Assembly: GCA_002148405.1 (NCBI GenBank)
Contig: MUGG01000151.1
Location: forward strand, 62,001 to 126,000
DNA: 64,000 nt
Direction: 5' to 3'
DNA from: Alkalinema sp. CACIAM 70d
GTDB lineage: Bacteria; Cyanobacteriota; Cyanobacteriia; Leptolyngbyales; Leptolyngbyaceae
Shown one piece after another: positions 9,075-18,648 of the stretch. Each line of letters starts with the position of its first letter. Position 1 is the first letter of the stretch. Below the pieces are notes generated by a model that searched no databases, had not been told where the DNA came from, and worked only from the letters and a program-made list of their open reading frames with translations. The position numbers were made by a program, and so were the translations under genes.

Positions 9075-10439
9075 ATGACCCCCGCGATCGACTGGACTGC
9101 CCTCACCACAGAACTCAACGGCATCGAACTGATTACCGAGCCGACCCAAGTGGCCAAGCTCTCCCAGGATTATTATCACTTCAGTCCGATTTTGCAGCCG
9201 ATTTTTGCTGACAAACGGGGGGATTTGGTGGTCAAACCTGCCAACGAAGCGGAGGTGATCCAAGTAGCCAAAACCTGCGTGAAATATCGGGTACCGCTGA
9301 CGGTGCGGGGGGCTGGAACGGGGAACTACGGACAATGTGTCCCCCTGGAGGGTGGCGTCATTCTAGACATGACCAAGATGACAGCGGTGAAATGGGTCAA
9401 GCCCGGTGTGGCCTGTGTGGAGCCGGGAGCCAAGCTAGCGGCGATCGATAAACAAACGCGCCCGATCGGGTGGGAATTGCGCATGGTACCTTCCACCTAC
9501 CGCACAGCCACGATCGGTGGCTTCATTGGCGGGGGCAGCGGCGGCATTGGTTCGATCACCTACGGGCAACTGCGCGATCGGGGCAATCTGCGATCGGTCA
9601 AGGTGGTGACGATGGAGGCGGAGCCGCGCGTGGTGGAACTACGGGGCGAGGCGGTGTACCAAGTGGCCCACGCCTACGGCACCAATGGCATTATTACCGA
9701 ATTGGAAATTCCCCTAGCTCCCGCCTTGCCCTGGGCGGAAGTCATTGCCACCTTTCCTAGCTTTATGGCAGCGGCTCGGTTTGGCCAATCCTTGGGCGAT
9801 GCCGATGGTATTCTCAAACGCCTAATTACCATTTGTGCCGATCCGATTCCCCAGTATTTCGCTGCATTGCGTAGTTCCATTGCCCCAGGTTCCCACGCAG
9901 CATTGCTCATGGTGGCAGAGGATAGCTTGGAACCGTTGCAGGAACTGGTTCAGGACTGCGGTGGCCAAGTGACCTATGAGAAGTCAGCGGAAGACAGTCA
10001 AAAAGGCATTGCCTTATGGGAATATACCTGGAACCACACAACATTGCACGCCCGATCGGTTGATCCGAACCTCACCTACTTACAAACCCTGTTCCCCTAC
10101 GATCCCAACTTAACGCTAGTCGAGCAGATGTATGAGGAATTTGGGGACGAAGCGATGATGCATTTGGAATTCCTGCGGGTGGCGGGTTGTACAACTCCGG
10201 CTGCGTTGCAACTGGTGCGCTTCAGCACTCCAGAACGCTTGCAAGCCATCATCGATCGCCTGGAAAGCGTCGGCGCGATCGTCTTTAATCCCCACGCCTA
10301 TACGATCGAAGATGGCGGCATGAAGGCGATCGACCAAGCCCAACTCGCCTTTAAACAACAGGTCGATCCCTACGGCTTACTCAATCCCGGCAAAATGCGC
10401 GGCTGGACTGAAACAATTTATCTCAAACAAGCAACCTAA
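9075..10439 (+). CDS. FAD-binding oxidoreductase (GlcD / FAD-linked oxidase family)
   Basis: The 454-residue protein has the PCMH-type FAD domain at residues about 35-215. It includes VVKPANEAEVIQVAK, the pyrophosphate loop TVRGAGTGNYGQCVP and the second glycine-rich block GGFIGGGSGGIGSITYGQ. The substrate/cap domain follows, and the family's ending AYGLLNPGKMRG is present. Enzymes of this family oxidise 2-hydroxy acids or related alcohols using FAD. The substrate here cannot be deduced. No Fe-S partner (GlcF-like) is adjacent, so it probably acts alone in the cytosol. The ATG at 9075 is preceded by a weak purine stretch. Confidence 0.88.
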   Translation: MTPAIDWTALTTELNGIELITEPTQVAKLSQDYYHFSPILQPIFADKRGDLVVKPANEAEVIQVAKTCVKYRVPLTVRGAGTGNYGQCVPLEGGVILDMTKMTAVKWVKPGVACVEPGAKLAAIDKQTRPIGWELRMVPSTYRTATIGGFIGGGSGGIGSITYGQLRDRGNLRSVKVVTMEAEPRVVELRGEAVYQVAHAYGTNGIITELEIPLAPALPWAEVIATFPSFMAAARFGQSLGDADGILKRLITICADPIPQYFAALRSSIAPGSHAALLMVAEDSLEPLQELVQDCGGQVTYEKSAEDSQKGIALWEYTWNHTTLHARSVDPNLTYLQTLFPYDPNLTLVEQMYEEFGDEAMMHLEFLRVAGCTTPAALQLVRFSTPERLQAIIDRLESVGAIVFNPHAYTIEDGGMKAIDQAQLAFKQQVDPYGLLNPGKMRGWTETIYLKQAT

Positions 10440-10510
10440 TATGCTCCACCTTAGGAACCTCGGGTTAACCTATTGGAAGAGCATTCATTCGGTTCCATTG
10501 GGGCAAATTC

Positions 10511-13492
10511 ATGGCTATGCGTCAAGTTTTTATTCCTGCACTGTCTGCACTGACCTTGAGTTCAGTCGGATTCCTCCCACAGCCAGGGATGGCGCAACCC
10601 TTATCCTCCAGCACAACGCCCACCCCGATCGCACCACCTGCCATTAGCAAAATTCTCCCAGCTGATACCGCAGGCATTTTTTTGATCAATCCTGATGACG
10701 CTCTGTGGGAGGATCTAGCGAAATTTGGCCTCTTTCCTCGAGATTTTACGACCCCTGGTTTTTTGTTCAGCCCGATCGTGGGGAACGTGAATTTTTATAC
10801 TGATGTACAACCGTGGTTAGGGGGCTCCGTTGGCATTGCCCTGCTCTCCGGTTCCGGGCCATCGGATACGCGCGTAGTCATGTTGGCTCCGGTCAAAGAT
10901 GCCACGCCGATTCCTAAATTTCTCGATCGGGTAAAGCAAGAAAAGGACAAGAAACCGATCGAACAAACCTATAAAGGCGTTAACTTGCTGGTTTGGGAAG
11001 CGGAAACCCTGGGGCCGATCGACTCAACACCAGAGCCCTCGCCAGACAGCGAACCAGATGATTCGCCCAATCCTTCTCCTAGTAACATTGATGCACTCGC
11101 TCCCCAATCTTTTAAGACATCGGTTAGCTTCGTAGATTCTGCTGTTCCAACCCATCACTCTACGGTTTCCCAGCTTGTTGATTCAAACCTTCCAGCTCGT
11201 TTATCAAAATCTAGCCCTTCCAGTTCCAATCGTGTATCCCCCATAAATTCCATTGCCATTACCAATCCCACCAGCCCTGAACCTGTTCCCCTACCCTCAC
11301 CGTCCCAACCCCAACCCCCTAGAGCCCGGAAACCCTTCAAACTGCCGGGATACGCGATCGCCTACTTGCCCAGTGGTTATGTTGTCAGCGCCACCACTCC
11401 CGACGCCATTCGTAAATTAATTGATGCCCAAGACCAATCCGATCGGTTGAGTGACAACCCAGGATTCCAGAAAACCTTAAGCGACCCGCGATTTCCAAAA
11501 TCGTTATTCCTGGGCTTTGGCAGCTACAGCAAAATTATTGCCTCCACCCTGGAAGACAGCACCCAAAATTTGCAAAATATTCCCTTTGCCTTTCCGTTCC
11601 CCGTTCCCAAAGCCTCGCCTGAGCTAACCCAAAAATTTGAATCCTATTATGGCGACATCTCGGGCTTTGCCTGGGCGCAACCGGAAGGACTCCGGATGCA
11701 AGCTGCCCTAACGTTAAAGCAGCCCATTCCTCCGGAAATGATTCAGGCACTCAACAGCCCGAATCTCTTGCCCGATCGCATGCCCCAAGTTACCTACGGC
11801 ATGACCAATAGTGCAAATTTGGCTTTCTACTGGAAAGTTTTTAACCAAGGGATTGAACTGAATCCTAGGTTTAAAGCTGGAGTGGAGAATTTCCGCAAGC
11901 TATCCCAGAATTTGATTGGTCTCGACGATCAAGATATTTTCCCTTGGATGGATAAGGAATATGCAGGGTTTGTCTTTCCAACCCAGGGCGGCTTCTTCCC
12001 AACCATGGATCCCAAGTTGGCCATCGGCGTGGGAGCGTTGATTCAAACCAGCGATCGGGCGACGGCGGAGAAAACCTTGGCCAAGGTAGATAATTTGATC
12101 ACGACTCGCTTTAGCCCAGACTTTACTGTCAGACCCCGGGAAATTAAAGGGCAAAAATTTACCAGTTGGGAAGTGCCGGGGCCGACAAACGCCCCTCGCA
12201 GACCCCCCCAGCGCCCTGCCCGGGCCACTGCAAAAGCCCCCGCACCCAAACGCCCAACCCAGCCAGTCAGCATCCTCTCCCATGGCTGGGTCGCCCCTGA
12301 TACACTGATGGTTCTTAGCGGGGTGGACAGCGCCATCAACTTAGTCCCCACGCCTTGGACGAAGCTATCCGACTCCGCCAATTTTCAAGCGGCGATCGCA
12401 CCCTTGCCTAAACCCAATATGGGCTATTTCTATCTCAATCCCAGTGCGATGCTTGCCTTGGCTAACGGATTTGGCTTTGGAGACGTTTTAAAAACACCGA
12501 TCGACAGTGAGCCCGATCGGACGATTGGGGATGTGGTTGGTAGCATTCGCAGTTTGAGCGGCACGAGTAATTTTGAAGGCAATTCAATTTCTTCTGACGG
12601 CTTTTTAGCCCTAGCTTCCCGTCCTCTTAAACCTTTAACAGCTCAAGAATTGATTGAACTGGGTGATAAAAAAGGATTGCGGGACAGTGATGGCGCGATC
12701 GCCAATTACAACCGAGCGCTGCGACTCGATTCCAGCAAACATGAGGTTTATTTCAAACGGGCCATTATTCGACAGAGAACGAGGGATCTTACTGGCGCGA
12801 TCGCGGATTTGGATACCACCCTTGAAAAAGATAGCCAAAATTCCACAGCCTACCTGTTACGCAGTTTAGCCAAGAGTGAACTCTACGACTTTCCCGGCAC
12901 GATCGCTGACAGTACAGCCGCCCTCAAGCTTGAGCAGAATAAATTGGCCAAAGCCTACGAATTGCGTGCCTACGCCAAAGTGGAACTGGAAGACTATCCC
13001 GGCGCGATCGAGGATGCGACCCAAGCGATTAACCTCTATCAAGCCAATGCACAATCTGAAGACATTCCTCGACCTGGAGACAACCTTTCTCTGAGCCTGC
13101 TTCTAGTTGACAATAGCCTTGCATCGTTAGGCAACCGCTGCTATGCACGGGCACAGCTAGGCGAGTTTGCGAAGGCAGTGGAGGACTGTAACCAAGCGAT
13201 CGAATTGGATATGGCAGAGGTGACGGCGGAACTGTTTGCGGCTCGTTGCTATGCGCGGGTTGGCTTGGGTGAAAAGATAGCCCTTAAGGAAGATTGTGGT
13301 TGGGCTCTGGAAATCAACCCCGACAGTCCTGATGTCCATGAAGCCCACGGGTTAGCCCGTAAGCGCCTTGGCGACCTCAAAGGGGCTGAGATTTCCCTCA
13401 AAAAGGCCAAGGATCTGTACCAAAAACAGGGCAATTTAACCGCTGTGCAACGGGTAGAACGGGCGATCGCGAGCTTGCCCCAAAAACCCTAG
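10511..13492 (+). CDS. Secreted DUF3352 protein with C-terminal TPR repeats
   Basis: The 993-residue protein has a signal peptide (MAMRQVFIPALSALTLSSVG..., likely cut after AMAQ-like GMAQ near residue 33). A DUF3352 region, typical of cyanobacteria, runs from about 45 to 700, starting ILPADTAGIFLINPDDALW. Two low-complexity Pro/Ser-rich stretches interrupt it (about 170-275 and 560-595). From about 710 to 985 there are TPR-like helical hairpins (SDGAIANYNRALRLDSS, TGAIADLDTTLEKDSQN, PGAIEDATQAINLY). The protein is probably periplasmic or lipid-associated and makes protein contacts through the TPRs; no enzyme activity is known for DUF3352. A factor-independent terminator follows directly. Confidence 0.85.
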   Translation: MAMRQVFIPALSALTLSSVGFLPQPGMAQPLSSSTTPTPIAPPAISKILPADTAGIFLINPDDALWEDLAKFGLFPRDFTTPGFLFSPIVGNVNFYTDVQPWLGGSVGIALLSGSGPSDTRVVMLAPVKDATPIPKFLDRVKQEKDKKPIEQTYKGVNLLVWEAETLGPIDSTPEPSPDSEPDDSPNPSPSNIDALAPQSFKTSVSFVDSAVPTHHSTVSQLVDSNLPARLSKSSPSSSNRVSPINSIAITNPTSPEPVPLPSPSQPQPPRARKPFKLPGYAIAYLPSGYVVSATTPDAIRKLIDAQDQSDRLSDNPGFQKTLSDPRFPKSLFLGFGSYSKIIASTLEDSTQNLQNIPFAFPFPVPKASPELTQKFESYYGDISGFAWAQPEGLRMQAALTLKQPIPPEMIQALNSPNLLPDRMPQVTYGMTNSANLAFYWKVFNQGIELNPRFKAGVENFRKLSQNLIGLDDQDIFPWMDKEYAGFVFPTQGGFFPTMDPKLAIGVGALIQTSDRATAEKTLAKVDNLITTRFSPDFTVRPREIKGQKFTSWEVPGPTNAPRRPPQRPARATAKAPAPKRPTQPVSILSHGWVAPDTLMVLSGVDSAINLVPTPWTKLSDSANFQAAIAPLPKPNMGYFYLNPSAMLALANGFGFGDVLKTPIDSEPDRTIGDVVGSIRSLSGTSNFEGNSISSDGFLALASRPLKPLTAQELIELGDKKGLRDSDGAIANYNRALRLDSSKHEVYFKRAIIRQRTRDLTGAIADLDTTLEKDSQNSTAYLLRSLAKSELYDFPGTIADSTAALKLEQNKLAKAYELRAYAKVELEDYPGAIEDATQAINLYQANAQSEDIPRPGDNLSLSLLLVDNSLASLGNRCYARAQLGEFAKAVEDCNQAIELDMAEVTAELFAARCYARVGLGEKIALKEDCGWALEINPDSPDVHEAHGLARKRLGDLKGAEISLKKAKDLYQKQGNLTAVQRVERAIASLPQKP

Positions 13493-13514
13493 AGCTCGTC
13501 TCTAAACATCCCTC

Positions 13515-13570
13515 AAAACGGGGCAGGCTCAGGGCTTAATCCCGGTTTAATGCCCCCCCGTTTTATTTTA
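13515..13570 (+). terminator. Rho-independent terminator of the DUF3352-TPR gene
   Basis: The stem AAAACGGGG (from 13515) pairs with CCCCGTTTT (ending 13564) around a loop that contains a smaller GGGCTTAATCCC structure. TTTTATTTTA follows. It lies 23 nt after the stop codon. Confidence 0.85.
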
Positions 13571-13881
13571 AATAGAATTAAAACAGTATTTCGATCGGCA
13601 ATTGATTTATTTACAGTTAGCAACGATAAAATCAGTAATTATACAGTTGCATTAATCAGCAATCAGAACAGCGATCATTCTTCTATTGTTAAGAACCCTT
13701 AGCACTGTGCACAAAAGCAACAGAGTATTTAAAGACGGGATATATTTAAGCCATTTTCTCTTTTAAGTTTGAGTAAAGTCACCGTAATTACAACAAGGCT
13801 CTGTCAGAATTGTTTTATCAAGATTTGTCCAGGGTTTTGTTGTTCTCAGTGAGAATTTATTGCCTCAAGCATCCCACCACA

Positions 13882-13938
13882 AGATACGCATACTGTGAGA
13901 TACGCATACTGTGAGATACATACTGTGAGATACGCACT
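13882..13938. repeat. 16-nt direct repeat, three and a half tandem copies
   Basis: The unit AGATACGCATACTGTG occurs at 13882 and 13898. A copy lacking GC follows at 13914 and a partial copy at 13928. It lies in the 680-nt leader region (13571-14337) ahead of the PTPA-CTERM gene, which otherwise shows no gene. Confidence 0.9.
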
Positions 13939-14018
13939 AATCCCTCCAGCTTGACACCTTAATGCAACCATTTTTTCAGCAATTCGTCTTGACACAGACG
14001 TTATGAAATCAATGCTAT

Positions 14019-14046
14019 GCATTATGGTCTGAGCATTACGGTCTGA
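14019..14046. repeat. 14-nt tandem duplication
   Basis: Two adjacent copies, GCATTATGGTCTGA and GCATTACGGTCTGA, lie upstream of the PTPA-CTERM gene. Confidence 0.85.
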
Positions 14047-14337
14047 TTTTTAGCCGATCGCTAACATAAGATATCGAACGGAGATCGATCGAGGGCTAGG
14101 GGTCTTGAAAGGAAGATTAAACTAGCATTTTCCATCACGTTTCTCGTGGCTGATTGAATTAGATTTCAGCAATTGAGTCGCTGGCAAATTTCGATCGTTC
14201 AAAATAGGTATCCATTCTCTCGGATAGCTAAATTTCTCTTCAGTGCGCTGGGTTTGTATTTCTATTGTTTTAGTCATTCTAAGCATCTACCTTCGAAATC
14301 CGTACTTCATTCACGACTCTCGAAGGAGAACAGTTCT

Positions 14338-15030
14338 ATGATTCGTATTCAGCAATTAGCTTTAGCATCCACAGCAATTACCTTAGCTTCTTTAGGCGTT
14401 GGTAATGTTGCCCAAGCTGCTAGTATCGTCATCAATGGTGGTTTTGAAGATCCGGCATTATCCACTGACGGCTCGTTCTTAATTCAAAACCCGATTCCTG
14501 GATGGACGCAAACGGGGGGCGTAGCTGGTGCTGGTATTGAGATTCAGCGCCGTGCCGCCGGAGATCCCTACGAAGGGAAACAACTCACAGAGCTAGATGG
14601 CAAGAGTGTGACCGAAATTTCGCAAGATTTAGCGACTGTGATTGGACAAGTTTATAAGCTGAAGTTTGCTTTTTCTGCGCGTCCGGAAAACTGGCCCCCA
14701 AATTCCGGCAACGCAACCCCTGGTGGCGCATCCAAACTCAGTATTATGAACGTTTCCTGGGGCGGAACGTTGATAGATACTCTGACTAAAGATGGGACAG
14801 GGCTGAGCAACACGGACTGGAGTGTATATACTTACTTCCTAAAAGCAACTTCAAAAACAACGCGCCTCAGTTTTGGCAACTTGACAGAACCTTCGGACTC
14901 CTACGGCTCCTACCTGGATGACGTGAATGTGACCGCAGTCCCCACCCCTGCATTGTTACCAGGACTAGTGGGCATGGGAATCGGTTTGTTCCGCAAACGG
15001 AAAAATCAATTGGACGCAGTCGCTAAATAA
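14338..15030 (+). CDS. Secreted PTPA-CTERM anchor-domain protein
   Basis: I place the start at the ATG at 14338, preceded by GAAGGAGAA at good spacing. The longer frame from 14173 has no ribosome site. The 230-residue product begins with a signal peptide (MIRIQQLALASTAITLASLG...AQAA). It then has a carbohydrate-binding-like beta sandwich (IVINGGFEDPAL..., IPGWTQTG..., DVNVTAV), as in DUF642-type proteins. It ends with PTPALLPGLVGMGIGLFRKRK: a PTPA motif, one hydrophobic helix and a basic tail. This is the cyanobacterial PTPA variant of the PEP-CTERM sorting signal, which directs exosortase-dependent export. Its ligand is unknown. Confidence 0.87.
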   Translation: MIRIQQLALASTAITLASLGVGNVAQAASIVINGGFEDPALSTDGSFLIQNPIPGWTQTGGVAGAGIEIQRRAAGDPYEGKQLTELDGKSVTEISQDLATVIGQVYKLKFAFSARPENWPPNSGNATPGGASKLSIMNVSWGGTLIDTLTKDGTGLSNTDWSVYTYFLKATSKTTRLSFGNLTEPSDSYGSYLDDVNVTAVPTPALLPGLVGMGIGLFRKRKNQLDAVAK

Positions 15031-15204
15031 CGCTGAGTGGGTAACCCGATCGCGGATCTGACCCTTGAGATTTTCTCCTAGTGCTTGTAGGCATAACGGG
15101 AAAGTCTCAAGGGGATTTCGTCTTGAGGGGATTGCGATCGTGCGTCAGATCGAGCTTCCACCAAGAATCACAACGATCGCCTGTCTAAACGCTCTATTAC
15201 AACG

Positions 15205-15489
15205 TTATTTTTCCACTTGGACTCCGCGCCAAAAGGCAATATAGCCTTTGATTTGCTTAGCTGCATCCTTGGGTTCAGGATAATACCAAGCTGCATCTTT
15301 ATTGACTTCGCCATTGACGACGATCGTGTAGTAGCTAGCAATTCCTTTCCAAGGGCAGGTTGTATGCGTGCTACTTTCCTGGAAATACTGCGGATCGATC
15401 GAATCCGGTGGAAAGTATTGATTGCCTTCCACGACTTCACAGCGATCGCTCTGGGCTAGGACGACTCCATTCCACATAGCTTTAGGCAT
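15205..15489 (-). CDS. DUF427 domain protein
   Basis: A compact 94-residue single-domain protein with DUF427 hallmarks: MPKAMWNGVVLAQSD, the YFPPDSI segment, THTTCPWKGIASYYTIVVNG, the AWYYPEPKDAAKQIKGYIAFW block, and a charged end. DUF427 proteins are small beta-rich cytosolic proteins of unknown biochemical role, widespread in bacteria and fungi. The length is normal for the family. The gene is transcribed alone, divergent from the Uma2 gene and convergent with the PTPA-CTERM gene. Confidence 0.9.
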   Translation of the reverse strand: MPKAMWNGVVLAQSDRCEVVEGNQYFPPDSIDPQYFQESSTHTTCPWKGIASYYTIVVNGEVNKDAAWYYPEPKDAAKQIKGYIAFWRGVQVEK

Positions 15490-15749
15490 TTGTTGTTCCT
15501 CGGTTTACGGTCATCACCGCACATTTAGACCAGTCCCCTCTCAGTCGATCGTCAGGTTTTGAACAATTTCCCAAGAGGGTTCCGCCCAATTCTATCAACT
15601 GGGATTGTTACAATTCAGCTTTTCTCGATTTCTTTTCGATGCCTGCGGCTTCTTTCGATGCACTTTCAAGGCATTTTGCCCTCGATCTTTTCCAGACACT
15701 TTCGATACACTAAGGACAGCGTTGCATTCTTCGCGATCGACTCCTTCCC

Positions 15750-16430
15750 ATGCCCCAGTTCCCAATCCCCACTACACCTCCCCTAGAAAGCGGCGATCGG
15801 CTCACCCGTGCTGAATTCGAGCGTCGCTATCAAACCATGCCCCACCTGAAAAAAGCAGAACTGATTGAAGGAGTTGTTTACTTGCCCGCCGCCCTACGCT
15901 TCAAAACCCACGCTGATCCTCACAGCAATCTTATAATTTGGTTGGGAACCTACAAAGTTTCAACTCCCGGCCTTGAACTAGGAATCGAACCAACGGTCAG
16001 GTTAGACATGGGCAACGAGCCCCAACCCGATGCCACATTGTTTATCAGCGAAGCCTGTGGTGGGCAAGCTCGGCTGAGTCCCGATGACTACATTGAAGGG
16101 GCACCGGAACTGTTGGCGGAAATTGCAGGTAGCAGCGTTGCCATTGATCTTGGCGATAAAAAGCAAGCCTATCAACGCAATGGCGTGCAGGAATACATCG
16201 TCTGGCGAGTCTACGATCGCGCGATCGATTGGTTCGTTTTGGAAAGTGGCGTTTACACACTTCTACCCCTAGATGATGCAGGCGTGCTCCGCAGTCGCAT
16301 CTATCCGGGGTTGTGGCTGTCAATCAATGCCATGCTGTCGGGTGAAATGCAAGCAGTGATGGCAACCCTACAAGCAGGATTACGGTCTGCGGAACACGCA
16401 GCCTTTGTGCAACGGTTAGCAACCTCTTGA
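15750..16430 (+). CDS. Uma2-family (PD-(D/E)XK) putative endonuclease
   Basis: This 226-residue protein belongs to the Uma2/DUF820 family, which is greatly expanded in cyanobacteria and has a restriction-endonuclease-like fold. Diagnostic parts are LTRAEFERRYQTMPHLKKAELIEGVVYLP at the N-terminus, EPTVRLDMGNEPQPDATLFI with the catalytic-type Asp near residue 94, LLAEIAGSSVAIDLGDKKQAY with E-x-[SG]-K-like spacing, and EYIVWRVYD. The biological role of the family is unclear; an origin from mobile elements has been proposed. A second member lies at 48902-49471. A weak purine-rich site precedes the ATG. Confidence 0.88.
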   Translation: MPQFPIPTTPPLESGDRLTRAEFERRYQTMPHLKKAELIEGVVYLPAALRFKTHADPHSNLIIWLGTYKVSTPGLELGIEPTVRLDMGNEPQPDATLFISEACGGQARLSPDDYIEGAPELLAEIAGSSVAIDLGDKKQAYQRNGVQEYIVWRVYDRAIDWFVLESGVYTLLPLDDAGVLRSRIYPGLWLSINAMLSGEMQAVMATLQAGLRSAEHAAFVQRLATS

Positions 16431-16526
16431 GCTACAAGAACTGACCCATGAACTGGGGGATACCCAACCCGAAAGGGTGCAGACGTGAGATAGGGATGGT
16501 CTTGAGTGCAGGCGAGATGAAACTTA

Positions 16527-16554
16527 ACTGATTGGGAAAAACTGATTGGGAAAA
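16527..16554. repeat. 14-nt tandem duplication
   Basis: Two perfect adjacent copies of ACTGATTGGGAAAA lie in the spacer before the histidine kinase gene. Confidence 0.9.
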
Positions 16555-16648
16555 AGTTAGGTACAAGCTTTAGCTGGTAGACGCAACCTTATCACAATCC
16601 ATCTTGCTCAGCAGGGCATAATATTGTATCTATAGTTTGCATTTGTCC

Positions 16649-17869
16649 ATGTTCGCACAATGGCTTTCCTGGCCTATCTGGCTAGCAACCCTTTGTATGA
16701 TTGCGGTAGGAGCTGGAATTATGGCTGGGGCGATCGTTCGTACCCGGCAAATTTTAGTGATTCTGCAACCCCAAAATTTACAGATTGGCTGGTGGATACA
16801 ATTTATCCTAATGATTTCCTTTTTAGGAGGCTATTGTTTAGCCCTCTATTTGGTATTTAAAGAACTGCTCCTCTGGATTCCAGTCTTAATGGGACTGGTG
16901 TTTTTCCTGGGCGCTTTTTTTGTGTTGTTTAGTGTCAACTTGTATTATCAAACGCTGCAACAATTATTAAAAACACAAAATGAATACCGTCAAGCCAAGG
17001 AATGGGCAGAGGCAAGTTTGACGCAACTGAACCAGGCAAAAATGCATAGTTTGGAACGGACGGTTGCAGGGCTGGCCCACGAAATTAATAATCCAGTGAC
17101 ATTTATTCACAGCAATCTAAGATTCGTAGAACAGTATTCTCAGGCACTCTTGGAAGGATTAGAGATCTATCAAACTCATACGTCCCAATTCCCTTCCACT
17201 ATTGATCAACAGGTAGAAGACTTAGACATTCCTTTCATCAAGACGGATTTACCCCGAATTCTCAAATCGATCAAAGTAGGGACTGAACGGATTCAAAGCA
17301 TTATTATCACGCTGCGTAATTTTTCGCGCTTAGATGAAGCGGATTATAAAGTTGCTCAGGTTCAAGAGGGAATTGATAGCGCATTACTGGTACTGAACGA
17401 TCGCCTGCAATCTGAGAACAATCACCCTCCCATTACCGTCAATGTTCAGCAAGGTCATTTACCTGCTATTTTTTGCAATCCTAGAGCCTTGAATCAAGTT
17501 TTTTTAAACCTGATTGAGAATGCAATCGATGCGTTGCGATCGTCGAGTCAGCCTAGCCCCCTCATCGATATTCGTACGGAAGTGTTTAACTCAAACTGGG
17601 TTCGCATCAGCATTAGCGACAATGGCAGTGGCATTAGTCCCAGCATCCAACCCCGCATTTTCGATCCTTTCTTCACAACAAAGCCTATTGGCAGCGGCAG
17701 CGGCCTAGGACTTTCCTTGAGCTATCAGGTCATTGTCAAACATCACCGAGGTAACCTAACCTGCTATTCCCAACCCCAAGCCGGAACGACCTTTCACATT
17801 GAATTGCCGATCGATCCTAATGCCACCCATTGCGATACTGCACTGCCTGCATCCAATCATCAAGCCTGA
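16649..17869 (+). CDS. Membrane sensor histidine kinase
   Basis: A 406-residue kinase counted from the ATG at 16649; a TTG at 16637 would add four residues. Three hydrophobic segments lie in residues 5-105 with almost no extracytoplasmic domain, suggesting it senses within the membrane or through a partner. A short coiled coil (about 105-130) leads to the H-box GLAHEINNPVTF, with the phospho-acceptor His near 146. Then come the N box (LNLIENAIDAL), the G1 box (ISDNGSGIS), F box and G2 box (GSGSGLGLSLSYQ). All catalytic motifs look intact. No response regulator gene is adjacent, so it is an orphan kinase and its partner is unknown. Confidence 0.9.
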   Translation: MFAQWLSWPIWLATLCMIAVGAGIMAGAIVRTRQILVILQPQNLQIGWWIQFILMISFLGGYCLALYLVFKELLLWIPVLMGLVFFLGAFFVLFSVNLYYQTLQQLLKTQNEYRQAKEWAEASLTQLNQAKMHSLERTVAGLAHEINNPVTFIHSNLRFVEQYSQALLEGLEIYQTHTSQFPSTIDQQVEDLDIPFIKTDLPRILKSIKVGTERIQSIIITLRNFSRLDEADYKVAQVQEGIDSALLVLNDRLQSENNHPPITVNVQQGHLPAIFCNPRALNQVFLNLIENAIDALRSSSQPSPLIDIRTEVFNSNWVRISISDNGSGISPSIQPRIFDPFFTTKPIGSGSGLGLSLSYQVIVKHHRGNLTCYSQPQAGTTFHIELPIDPNATHCDTALPASNHQA

Positions 17870-17912
17870 AAGCAGCAGGACACACAACAGGGACGTAAGC
17901 AAAGAGGATAAT

Positions 17913-18527
17913 TTATGGTTTTGCTAAGACTCCGTTCAGGAAAATATCCGATAACCCTTCAGCCATTTCCTGCAATTCCTTCGCGGAAGACCCCGGATCG
18001 GTGATCGTACTTTGGCTAAACCCCGCGATCGTAAACATACCTAAAAAGACGCGAGCCACTAGCCTTGCATCCATTTTGCGATAAATCCCCTGATCCATCG
18101 CCGTCTGGAAAAAGGCTTCCGCCACATCGGTCATTTTCTCAATCACTTCCGCCTGAATGCGATCGCGCAAATCTTCATGGAATTGCACTTCCATAAAACA
18201 GACTCGCAACAGATCGGTATTCTCCTGCAAATGCAGCATCCGCTTTCGCATCACCTGCGCCACGGCTTTGTAGCTAGCCATCTCACTCAGTTCCGTCAGC
18301 AAGTCCGTCAGCAGTTCAATCCAGCCCTGGGTTGCCACCTCCACCAGAATGGCCTTCTTGTGGGAAAAGTGGCGAAACAGTGTTCCTTCAGCCACCCCTG
18401 CGGCCTCCGCCAAATCGCGCGTCGTCGTGCCATCAAAGCCTCGCTTGGCAAACAGCTTCAGTGCTGCCTTCAGGATACGATCGCGGGTTTCTGCTTCTGT
18501 GGATGCAGGACGTTGAAAAATCGTCAT
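17913..18527 (-). CDS. TetR/AcrR-family transcriptional regulator
   Basis: The 204-residue protein has an N-terminal helix-turn-helix domain at residues 12-60 (TRDRILKAALKLFAKRGFDGTTTRDLAEAAGVAEGTLFRHF, the TetR signature). A helical ligand-binding and dimerisation domain follows. TetR regulators usually repress nearby transport or efflux genes until a small ligand binds. It is the last gene of a minus-strand run that begins with Gld-like ABC transporter genes, 121 nt after the GldG-like gene. That makes the transporter a plausible target, but no operator palindrome was identified. Confidence 0.9.
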   Translation of the reverse strand: MTIFQRPASTEAETRDRILKAALKLFAKRGFDGTTTRDLAEAAGVAEGTLFRHFSHKKAILVEVATQGWIELLTDLLTELSEMASYKAVAQVMRKRMLHLQENTDLLRVCFMEVQFHEDLRDRIQAEVIEKMTDVAEAFFQTAMDQGIYRKMDARLVARVFLGMFTIAGFSQSTITDPGSSAKELQEMAEGLSDIFLNGVLAKP

Positions 18528-18648
18528 AAACTCGTTCTGTCAGGCGGGAGCCGACCACCTGTCAAAATTGTGACGGGAAATCGCAAAGACTACCGTTAAG
18601 AATTAAGAATCATAGGATACAAAACAGTATCGAATGTAAGCACTCCCT

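Noticed and set aside
13882..13938. CRISPR-like array
   Set aside because: Copies are directly adjacent with no spacers; this is a simple tandem repeat. No cas gene is present in the window.
14173..14337. N-terminal extension of the PTPA-CTERM protein from an upstream ATG
   Set aside because: The strong ribosome site and the signal peptide both begin at 14338; the extension looks non-coding.
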